Shown: positions 1 to 7,157 of the stretch, piece by piece
How the letters are laid out: each line of letters begins with the position of its first letter
Numbering within the stretch: position 1 is the stretch's first letter
Assembly (NCBI RefSeq): GCF_024586915.1
Contig: NZ_JANBVS010000008.1
Coordinates: forward strand, 124,001 to 188,000
Origin: Bradyrhizobium sp. SRS-191
Lineage (GTDB): Bacteria > Pseudomonadota > Alphaproteobacteria > Rhizobiales > Xanthobacteraceae
Direction: 5' to 3'
DNA: 64,000 nucleotides
Notes under the pieces: generated by a model
Database searches by the model: none
What the model was told of the DNA's origin: nothing
What the model saw: only the letters and a program-made list of their open reading frames with translations
Program-made: the position numbers and the translations under genes

Positions 1-348
1 GGCGATCTCAACGTCGCCCCGCATGAGCACGATGTCTGGTCGCACAAGCAGCTGTTGAAGGTCGTCTCGCACACGCCGATCGAATGCGAGAAGCTGCTGG
101 CGGCGCAGACCCATGGCGAATGGGTCGACGTCGCGCGCGAGCGCATCCCGATGGCGGAGAAGGTCTACACCTGGTGGAGCTACCGTGCCGCCGACTGGAC
201 CGTCGGCAATCGGGGCCGCCGGCTCGACCACATCTGGGTGTCCCGCGCGCTCAAGGACAAGGTGGCCGATTTCAGCATCCTGCGCGACGCCCGCAGCTGG
301 GAGCGACCGTCGGACCACGTGCCGGTCACGGTGACGCTCGACGTGTAG
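1..348 (+). CDS. xthA: Exodeoxyribonuclease III, C-terminal part (cut by window start)
   Basis: This is the last 115 codons of an exonuclease III/AP endonuclease, a magnesium-dependent DNA repair enzyme that cuts 5' to abasic sites and degrades one strand from 3' ends. The frame is open from base 1 and begins in the catalytic GDLNVAP segment, which carries the Asp and Asn of the endonuclease/exonuclease/phosphatase fold. It ends with the RRLDHIWVS block and the SDHVPV motif, whose Asp-His pair is catalytic. About 150 N-terminal residues lie outside the window. It is convergent with the cNMP-binding gene, with a palindromic repeat between them. The family call is secure; the symbol assumes the usual alphaproteobacterial xthA. 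Confidence 0.9.
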   Translation, partial: GDLNVAPHEHDVWSHKQLLKVVSHTPIECEKLLAAQTHGEWVDVARERIPMAEKVYTWWSYRAADWTVGNRGRRLDHIWVSRALKDKVADFSILRDARSWERPSDHVPVTVTLDV

Positions 349-376
349 CATCGCGCAATCTCACTTTTGAGCCCGT

Positions 377-448
377 CGTCATTCCGGGGCAATCGACAAG
401 GAGCTGTCACAAAGCGACGGCGCTTTGTCGATTGAACCCGGAATGACG
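377..448. repeat. Palindromic intergenic repeat (CGTCATTCCGGG family)
   Basis: Outer arms CGTCATTCCGGG and CCCGGAATGACG enclose a second inverted pair (CAATCGACAA and TTGTCGATTG). The element sits between two convergent genes and shares its outer arms with the larger copy at 11445-11545. A hairpin here could help end transcription from both sides, but there is no T-tract. Confidence 0.6.
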
Positions 449-486
449 GGTGATGCGATGACCAAATCGCTCACGCGTCCATCCCG

Positions 487-930
487 TCACGACGTCAGCT
501 TGGCACCTGCCGTAAGGATGTCGTTGGCGATGCGGTTGGCGCGGTGGGCGAACTCGTCGCGCAGGCGGCGCGCGGCCATGGCGTCGCTCTCCAGCACGCG
601 CTGAAACAGGCTGCGCGAGATTCGGATCACGGTGGAATATTCCAGCGCGGTCGCGGTCGCGGGCCGCCGCATCTCGACCAGCAACGCCAATTCGCCGATC
701 AGCATGGTCGGCGTGGCGACGATCTCGGCACCGACCTCGTCGCTGATGCGCAGCTTCCCGCGCTGGACGACATAGCCGCAATCGGCCGTGTCGCCCTCGC
801 GAAACAGGGTCTCGCCGTTCTGGATGTTACGCTGCTCGGAGCCGATCGCGATCATGCGCAGCGAGTCGCTTCCCAACAGACGCAGGGTCGGGACGCGCTC
901 CAACAGCGCAATATCGTCTTCGATCGACAT
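487..930 (-). CDS. Cyclic nucleotide-binding domain protein
   Basis: A 147-residue protein made almost entirely of one CRP-type cyclic nucleotide-binding fold (about residues 20-130). The phosphate-binding cassette is visible as GELALL followed by RRPATATA. No helix-turn-helix follows the domain, so it is not a CRP/FNR transcription factor; it is more likely a stand-alone cNMP sensor acting through a partner. It lies 66 bp downstream of the response regulator on the same strand, so the two may be co-transcribed. The ligand (cAMP or cGMP) cannot be told from sequence. Confidence 0.8.
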   Translation of the reverse strand: MSIEDDIALLERVPTLRLLGSDSLRMIAIGSEQRNIQNGETLFREGDTADCGYVVQRGKLRISDEVGAEIVATPTMLIGELALLVEMRRPATATALEYSTVIRISRSLFQRVLESDAMAARRLRDEFAHRANRIANDILTAGAKLTS

Positions 931-996
931 AAAGGGCCCGGGGAAGGCGAAATGGAACCAATATCATAGACGGCAGACCGCCATCCCCGAACCGTA

Positions 997-1683
997 TCAC
1001 GGCACCAACTTGTAGCCACCGGCCTCCGTCACCAGAATCTCTGGATTCGCGGCATCTTTCTCGATTTTCTGGCGGAGACGGTAAATATGGGTCTCCAGCG
1101 TATGGGTCGTGACGCCGGAATTGTAGCCCCAGACTTCCTGCAGCAAGGTCTCGCGCGACACCGGCTGCTGGCCGGCGCGGTACAGGAAGCGCAGGATCGC
1201 CGTTTCCTTCTCGGTCAGGCGGACCTTGCGGGCATTGGCGCCGGTCAGCATTTTCGAGCCCGGACGGAAGCTGTACGGGCCAACCGAAAACACGGCGTCT
1301 TCGCTGGCCTCGTGCTGGCGGAGCTGGGCACGGATGCGGGCCAGCAGCACCGCGAAGCGGAAGGGCTTGGCGACGTAATCATTGGCGCCGGATTCGAGCC
1401 CGAGGATCGTATCCGAATCGGTGTCGTGGCCGGTCAGCATGATGATCGGGGCCTTGAAGCCGCCCTTGCGCAGGGACCGCACCACCTCGCGACCGTCGGT
1501 ATCGGGCAGGCCGACGTCCATCAGGACCAGGTCGGGTGAGTTGGCCTTTGCCGCGCTGGCGCCCTTGGCGCCGGTGTCGACGGCCTGGGCCTCGAATTCG
1601 TCATGCAGCGAGAGCTGCTCCATCAGGGTGTCGCGCAGATCGGTGTCGTCATCCACGATCAGGATCTTGCGGGCATTGGCCAT
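997..1683 (-). CDS. OmpR/PhoB-family response regulator
   Basis: A 228-residue two-component regulator with an N-terminal receiver domain and a C-terminal winged-helix DNA-binding domain (about residues 130-225). The acidic pair D11/D12, phospho-acceptor D56, T84 and K106 are all present, so it should be phosphorylatable. The start chosen is the ATG at 1683, preceded by AAGAGGA; an in-frame start 21 codons upstream has no comparable ribosome site. No histidine kinase is adjacent, so the partner is unknown. It is transcribed away from a YkuD-type L,D-transpeptidase gene across a 276-bp gap, which suggests, but does not prove, a role in envelope control. Confidence 0.88.
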   Translation of the reverse strand: MANARKILIVDDDTDLRDTLMEQLSLHDEFEAQAVDTGAKGASAAKANSPDLVLMDVGLPDTDGREVVRSLRKGGFKAPIIMLTGHDTDSDTILGLESGANDYVAKPFRFAVLLARIRAQLRQHEASEDAVFSVGPYSFRPGSKMLTGANARKVRLTEKETAILRFLYRAGQQPVSRETLLQEVWGYNSGVTTHTLETHIYRLRQKIEKDAANPEILVTEAGGYKLVP

Positions 1684-1959
1684 TGGTACAATCCTCTTGG
1701 TGGCGCCGGCGGGAATCCGGGAATTGGGCGCCGCAGCGGTGGGCAAACAGGCTCATGAGCCCTGTTCCGTCTTGAAGTAGGGGGCTGTTACCGATTCACA
1801 AGCGCCAGCCACTCTACTCCAGAATTGGGCAGGGAATGCGATGAATGTCCTGGTCGACCATCGCCGCGGACCATTCGCCGACATTAAGGCAATTGCCGGG
1901 CAATGCACGGCAATGAAAAGGCATGTTGTTTCATCTCTTTATGGACGAGGTAGATTGGT

Positions 1960-2481
1960 ATGCCAGCGAGGCTGATCTCGATTCGCACTGCTGCCGGGTC
2001 CAGGCAGCGCGGCTGGCTGAAAGTCTGGGGCCATGTGATCCCGGTGGCGCTCGGCCGCGGCGGCGTCCTCGCCAACAAGCGCGAGGGCGATGGTGGCACC
2101 CCGCGCGGCACATTCTATCCGCGCCGGCTGTGGTGGCGCGCCGATCGCCATCCCCGTCCGCAGACCTCTCTACCCGTCCGGCCAATCGGCCCCGAAGATG
2201 CCTGGTGCGAGGATCCCGCCGACCGTCACTACAACCGGCCGATCCGGCTGCGCGGCGACCAGCCCGGCGACCGGCTGGCACGCCAGGATCACCTCTACGA
2301 CTTCATCGTCGAGATCGACCACAACACGATGCCCCGGATCGCCGGCCGCGGCAGCGCCGTGTTCCTGCATCTGGCGCGGCCGCATTTCGGTCCGACGGCG
2401 GGCTGCGTGGCGATGACCCGGCCGGCGATGTTGCGGCTGTTGCAAAGGATCGGTCCGCGCACCAGGATCGTCATCGAATAA
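1960..2481 (+). CDS. YkuD-family L,D-transpeptidase
   Basis: A 173-residue protein with the YkuD catalytic signature near its C terminus: H137 (FLHLARP) and catalytic C149 in PTAGCVAM. These enzymes make 3-3 peptidoglycan cross-links or attach proteins to peptidoglycan outside the inner membrane. No clear signal peptide is seen at the ATG used, which is preceded by GAGGTA, so export is unexplained or the protein belongs to the small YkuD-like family of unknown location. The N-terminal half includes a GTPRGTFYP block typical of this group. A MhpD-type gene follows 20 bp later, so the two may share a transcript. Confidence 0.85.
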   Translation: MPARLISIRTAAGSRQRGWLKVWGHVIPVALGRGGVLANKREGDGGTPRGTFYPRRLWWRADRHPRPQTSLPVRPIGPEDAWCEDPADRHYNRPIRLRGDQPGDRLARQDHLYDFIVEIDHNTMPRIAGRGSAVFLHLARPHFGPTAGCVAMTRPAMLRLLQRIGPRTRIVIE

Positions 2482-2501
2482 GAAGACACCGGGAGGACAT
2501 C

Positions 2502-3287
2502 ATGCGCGCAACCGATCAGCCTGCCGGCGCCTCGGCGATCCTGCGCTCGCACTGGCGGCAAGGGAGCAAGTTTTCGGAGCTTCCGCCGGAGCTGCGCCCG
2601 CGCGACCGGGCGGAAGGCTATGCGATCCAGGCCGAGCTCGAGAGGCACTCGGACAAGCCATTGTTCGGCTGGAAGATCGCCGCCACCAGCGAGGCGGGGC
2701 AACGCCACATCAACGTCGCCGGCCCGATGGCCGGGCGGATCCTCGCCGAGACCGTGCTGCCGCCCGGCGGCACCGCATCGATGGCCGGCAACGCGATGCG
2801 CGTCGCGGAGCCGGAATTCGCCTTCCGCCTCGGTGTCGACCTGCCGCCGCGGCCGACACCTTATGATGTCGGCGAGGTGCTCGCCGCCGTGGCGACGCTG
2901 CACCCGGCGATCGAGATCCCGGATTCGCGGTTCGCGGACTTCGTCAGCGCCGGCGAGGCGCAGCTGATCGCCGACAACGCCTGCGCGCATCTGTTCGTGC
3001 TCGGCGAGCCGGCCACGGCGGATTGGCGCAGCCGCGACCTGGTCGAGGAGCGGCCGCGGATCACGCTGCGCGGAGAGACCTTCATCGGCCATGGCCGTAA
3101 CGTGCTTGGCGATCCACGCGTGGCGTTGGCATGGCTGGTCAACGAGCTCAGTGCGCTCGGCATCACGACGCAGGCCGGACAGGTGGTGACGACCGGAACC
3201 TGTCATCCGCCGCTGCCGATCGCCAGCGGCGACGTGATGGACGCCGATTTCGGCGACCTCGGGCGGGTCTCGGTCAGGTTCGAATAG
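2502..3287 (+). CDS. 2-keto-4-pentenoate hydratase family protein (MhpD-like)
   Basis: A 261-residue member of the fumarylacetoacetate hydrolase/2-oxopent-4-dienoate hydratase superfamily, metal-dependent enzymes that hydrate dienoates in meta-cleavage pathways of aromatic breakdown. Family features include GWKIAATS near residue 50, the acidic EPEFAF metal-site segment and the C-terminal TGTCHPP block. The ATG at 2502 follows GGGAGGA at good spacing; the frame is open further upstream but overlaps the transpeptidase gene. No other aromatic-degradation gene is nearby, so the substrate is not predictable. Confidence 0.85.
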   Translation: MRATDQPAGASAILRSHWRQGSKFSELPPELRPRDRAEGYAIQAELERHSDKPLFGWKIAATSEAGQRHINVAGPMAGRILAETVLPPGGTASMAGNAMRVAEPEFAFRLGVDLPPRPTPYDVGEVLAAVATLHPAIEIPDSRFADFVSAGEAQLIADNACAHLFVLGEPATADWRSRDLVEERPRITLRGETFIGHGRNVLGDPRVALAWLVNELSALGITTQAGQVVTTGTCHPPLPIASGDVMDADFGDLGRVSVRFE

Positions 3288-3311
3288 GCGAGCAGCGAGG
3301 GGCGGTCGCCC

Positions 3312-4007
3312 TCAGCGGTGGCCGAAGATCGCCGAGCCGACCCGCACATGGGTGGCGCCGAACTGGATGGCGGTGGCGAAGTCGGCGCTCATGCCCATCG
3401 ACAGATTGGCGAGGCCATTGCGGGCGGCGATCTTCGCCGTCAGCGCGAAATGCGGACCCGGCGCCTCGTCGACCGGCGGGATGCACATCAGGCCGGAAAT
3501 CTCGAGCCCATAATCCTTGCGGCAGGCGGCAATGAAGGCATCGGCATCGCCGGGCGCGATGCCCGCCTTCTGCGGCTCCTCGCCGGTGTTGATCTGGACG
3601 AACAGTTTGGGGTGCCGGCCCTGGGCGGCGATCTCCTTGGCGAGCGCGCCGCAGAGGCTCGTCCGGTCGACCGAATGGATGGCGTCGAACAGCGCCACCG
3701 CCTCCTTGGCCTTGTTGGATTGCAACGGCCCGATCAGGTGCAGCACCAGGCCCGGATGCGCGTCGATCAGCGCCGGCCACTTGCCCTTGGCTTCCTGAAC
3801 GCGGTTTTCGCCGAACTCGCGCTGTCCCGCCAGGATGACGGGCTCGATCGCGTCGGCGGCGAACGTCTTCGACACCGCGATCAGGGTCACCGACGCGCGA
3901 TCGCGCCTGGCGTCAGTGCAGGCGCGCAGGATCTCCTGCTCGACGGCGGCGAGCGCGGAGGCGGAAGACGAGGGTGTGTTCGATGCGTCGGTCACGATGG
4001 CGCCCAT
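3312..4007 (-). CDS. YggS-family PLP homeostasis protein
   Basis: A 231-residue single-domain PLP-binding protein of the YggS/PROSC family. The PLP lysine is K47 in LIAVSKTF; the family blocks FGENRVQEA, HLIGPLQSNK, QINTGEE and the C-terminal VRVGSAIFG are intact. In other bacteria this protein buffers pyridoxal phosphate and influences amino- and keto-acid balance; it has no known catalytic activity. It is convergent with the MhpD-like gene, with a 24-bp gap. Length is normal for the family. Confidence 0.93.
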   Translation of the reverse strand: MGAIVTDASNTPSSSASALAAVEQEILRACTDARRDRASVTLIAVSKTFAADAIEPVILAGQREFGENRVQEAKGKWPALIDAHPGLVLHLIGPLQSNKAKEAVALFDAIHSVDRTSLCGALAKEIAAQGRHPKLFVQINTGEEPQKAGIAPGDADAFIAACRKDYGLEISGLMCIPPVDEAPGPHFALTAKIAARNGLANLSMGMSADFATAIQFGATHVRVGSAIFGHR

Positions 4008-4122
4008 AGGTCGGTCGATGTGGGTCGGTAGATTTACGGGTTTGGCTGCAATTTTACGGAGTTCGAGAAAGGGTTCTTGAACCCTTCCCCTTACCTTGCC
4101 TCACCGGGGGTGGGGGAGAGAA

Positions 4123-5820
4123 ATGCCAAGCATCCGCTTCAATCGCAATAGAGTGAAGCTGAACCGGCTGATGGGGATTCGCGCGCGCCTGGCGCTGCTC
4201 GCCCTCATCCTGGTCGCGCCACTGATGTTGGAACGCGCCCGGTCGCTGGAAGGCGCCCGAACCCGGCAGATCGCACTCGCATCCGACGAATTCTTCGCTC
4301 TCGCCCGGCAAAGCGCCGACATGCAGCGCGAGGTCATCATGTCGGTCGAGACGGTGCTGAAGTCGACCGCCTATGTCCGGGCCTCGGCCACGGGCATCAG
4401 CCGCAGTTGCGACATGATGCGCGCCAGCCTGCCGGCCACGCTGCCCTGGATCCGCACCTTGATGATCGCCGGCCGCGACGGCCGCATCCAGTGCTCGACC
4501 AACAATCAATATGTCGGCCTCGATTTCAGCGACCGGCCGTACTTCCGCGGCGCGCAGGAAGCGCGCGACTTCGTGTTCAGCGACTATCTGCTGTCGAAGC
4601 CGACGCACATGCCGATCGTAATGGCCGCCTATCCGGTCGGTGCGATCACCGGCGAGCCGGATGCGGTGATGCTCGCCAGCGTGAACCTGGAATGGATGTC
4701 CAAGATCATGAACAATCTTGGCGGCCGCCCGGGCATCACGGCGGTGCTGATCGACAGCGAGGGAACCGTGCTGGCGGCGCCCGCCGATCGGACCGATCTG
4801 ATCGGCCGGCCGCTCGACAGCGTGCCGCTGCTGTCAGCCGTTGCCGAAACGGCGATGAGTTCGAGCAAGCCGAGTGAGACGATGAGTTTCACCGCGGCCG
4901 ACGGCTCCAAGCGGGCGATCACCTTCACGCGCATCGCCGACAGCGGATCGAGGCTCATCGTCAGCATCGACGAGACCCGTGTCACCGCCGCGATCGACCG
5001 CGAGATCCGCAATGCCTATCTGCAGGCGGGCCTCGTCTGCCTGATCGTGTTGTTGGGCGCATTGATCGCTGCCGAGAAGCTGATCGTGAAGCCCGTCAGC
5101 ATGCTCGCGGCGACCGCCAAGCGCTTCGGCCATGGCCACTGGTCGGCGCGCGTCGCGACCAAGCATCTGCCGTCGGAGTTCGTGCCGCTGGCGAAGTCGT
5201 TCAACGCGATGGCCGCGAAGCTCGGCCAGCGCGAGCGCGAGCTGGTCGCCGCCAATGACCGGCTGACGGTGATGGCGTCGATCGACATGCTCTCCGGCCT
5301 CGCCAACCGCCGCGGCTTCCAGAACCGCATCGACATCGAATGGACGCGCGCGCAGCAGGCCGGCGCGGACCTGTCATTGCTGATGATCGATGTCGATCAC
5401 TTCAAGCTCTACAACGACACCTATGGTCATCCCGAGGGCGACACCTGCCTGTCGCGACTCGGCGAGACGCTGGCGCAGATTGCGGATGCGACGATGGCCT
5501 TTGCCGGCCGCTATGGCGGGGAGGAGTTCTGCCTGCTGTTGCCGGGCATGAACGCCAGGCAGGCGCTCGAGGTCGGCGAGCATGTGCGCGCTGCCGTGCT
5601 CGAGCTGGAGCTGCCGCATGCGACATCGGCGCACCAGTGCGTCACCGTGAGCGTCGGCGTCGCCGCGACGCGGCCCAACGACTCACTGACGCCCGCCGAC
5701 CTGATCGAAGCGGCGGATGCTGCGCTCTATGCAGCCAAGCATCGTGGGCGCAACACCGTCGTTGGTCATGGCTTCGGCGAAGTGGCGGACGACAACAGGG
5801 ACGTTGCCCGCGCCGGCTGA
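4123..5820 (+). CDS. Membrane diguanylate cyclase with dCache sensor, HAMP and GGDEF
   Basis: A 565-residue inner-membrane protein: transmembrane helix near residues 20-36, a periplasmic dCache-type sensor (FSDRPYF segment), a second helix near 298-318, HAMP, then a GGDEF domain with an intact GGEEF active site near residue 465. It should make cyclic di-GMP in response to an external small molecule. The inhibitory RxxD site expected five residues before GGEEF is absent (ATMA there), so product feedback inhibition is probably lost. The ATG at 4123 follows GGGGGAGAG; an in-frame TTG nine codons upstream is less likely. It is convergent with a second GGDEF gene. Confidence 0.92.
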   Translation: MPSIRFNRNRVKLNRLMGIRARLALLALILVAPLMLERARSLEGARTRQIALASDEFFALARQSADMQREVIMSVETVLKSTAYVRASATGISRSCDMMRASLPATLPWIRTLMIAGRDGRIQCSTNNQYVGLDFSDRPYFRGAQEARDFVFSDYLLSKPTHMPIVMAAYPVGAITGEPDAVMLASVNLEWMSKIMNNLGGRPGITAVLIDSEGTVLAAPADRTDLIGRPLDSVPLLSAVAETAMSSSKPSETMSFTAADGSKRAITFTRIADSGSRLIVSIDETRVTAAIDREIRNAYLQAGLVCLIVLLGALIAAEKLIVKPVSMLAATAKRFGHGHWSARVATKHLPSEFVPLAKSFNAMAAKLGQRERELVAANDRLTVMASIDMLSGLANRRGFQNRIDIEWTRAQQAGADLSLLMIDVDHFKLYNDTYGHPEGDTCLSRLGETLAQIADATMAFAGRYGGEEFCLLLPGMNARQALEVGEHVRAAVLELELPHATSAHQCVTVSVGVAATRPNDSLTPADLIEAADAALYAAKHRGRNTVVGHGFGEVADDNRDVARAG

Positions 5821-5846
5821 GCTGGCGCGATCTCCGCAGTGATTGA

Positions 5847-6905
5847 TCAGCCGACCGCCAGTTTGCGGTCGAGCTCAAGCTCGGTCACCACGCGATTGCG
5901 GCCGAGCTTCTTGGCAAGATAGAGCGCACGGTCGCAGCGATCGATCAGGTCGGCCATGGATTCACCGAACTGGAATTGCCCGACACCGATCGACACGGTG
6001 ATCTGCGGCAGCACCTCGCCGGTGGAGCGGCGCGTGAACTGACAATCCGCAATGGTGCGGCGGATGCGTTCGGCAATGGCGGAGCAGCCTTCGAGATCGG
6101 TCTGCGGCAGCACGGCGATCAGTTCCTCGCCGCCATAGCGCGCGGGCAGGTCGTTGTCGCGGACGCGTTCGCGCAGCGCCTTGGCGACGAGACGCAGCAC
6201 CTGATCGCCGACGCCGTGGCCGTAATTGTCGTTGAACTTCTTGAAGTGGTCGACGTCGATCAGGAGAATGCTGAGCGGCTCGTCCTGCTCCATCGCCGCG
6301 ATCTGGACATGGCGGAAGAACTCTTCGAGCGCGCGCCGGTTCGGCAGGCCGGTGAGCGTATCGGTGCGCGCGCGCTGCTCCGACTTGTTCAGCGAGTCCC
6401 TGATGGTGTCGAGCTCGCGCGACTTCTCGGCGAAGCTCGCTTCGAGCTTGGCGGCACGCGCGGTCGCCTGGGCGAGCTCGCTGACGAGATTCTCGATCAG
6501 GATCTTCGGATCGACGCCCTGCTCGCTACGTTCGGCAACGCCGTCGATCGCTTCCATATGCGTTCGATTGTCGGCGATGGCAGCCGTGAGATAGCTCTTG
6601 GCTGAATCCATCACGCCGTGCAACTGCTGCGAGACTTTGTGGACGACAGCCGCTTCCGTGCCCTGCTGGCCGACATAAGTGTCGAACAGCGCCTGGTTGG
6701 TGGTCTTGTCGAACTTGCGCTTGTTGCTGACCAGGATGTCGACCGCGCGCTTCAGGTCGGACGCCGAGCCGAGTGAGTACTTGAACCACAGATGGAAGTT
6801 GTTAGGCGTCGGTGGCACGCGCTGTTGTGCCATGGATTTCATGGCTTTTTCCGCGACAGTGGTCGCGTACTCGAAGTCAAGCTCGTCGTACGTAGCGCCG
6901 GACAC
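5847..6905 (-). CDS. Soluble diguanylate cyclase (GGDEF) with coiled-coil N terminus
   Basis: A 352-residue cytoplasmic protein with no membrane segment. Residues 1-125 form an uncharacterised helical region, residues about 140-180 look like a coiled coil, and the GGDEF domain follows with GGEEL at residues 258-262. An RxxD inhibitory site (RDND, 249-252) stands exactly five residues before the active site, as in PleD. It is therefore predicted to be an active, product-inhibited cyclic di-GMP synthase. The N-terminal region matches the layout of alphaproteobacterial cytosolic cyclases that dimerise through helices. It diverges from leuS. Confidence 0.9.
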   Translation of the reverse strand: MSGATYDELDFEYATTVAEKAMKSMAQQRVPPTPNNFHLWFKYSLGSASDLKRAVDILVSNKRKFDKTTNQALFDTYVGQQGTEAAVVHKVSQQLHGVMDSAKSYLTAAIADNRTHMEAIDGVAERSEQGVDPKILIENLVSELAQATARAAKLEASFAEKSRELDTIRDSLNKSEQRARTDTLTGLPNRRALEEFFRHVQIAAMEQDEPLSILLIDVDHFKKFNDNYGHGVGDQVLRLVAKALRERVRDNDLPARYGGEELIAVLPQTDLEGCSAIAERIRRTIADCQFTRRSTGEVLPQITVSIGVGQFQFGESMADLIDRCDRALYLAKKLGRNRVVTELELDRKLAVG

Positions 6906-7157
6906 GATGTGGAGTGACCCCAGATGCGGGCAGATGCCTGGATGTATGCACTCATCCTCCCATTCAAGTCTTAACCGTGCCTCAATCGGACCTTCGACAG
7001 TCCCGGCGAGGCTCGTAAAAAAACTCGCGATTACCGTCGCTTAGCAGCTGCACGAAATGGTATCATCATCTGCCGCCCCATTGACCCGCGTGCTGCTTTT
7101 GTGGCCTAGTCCGCCGTCTTGAAACGACGCGAATCCTCGAAAATTACAAGCGATTCC

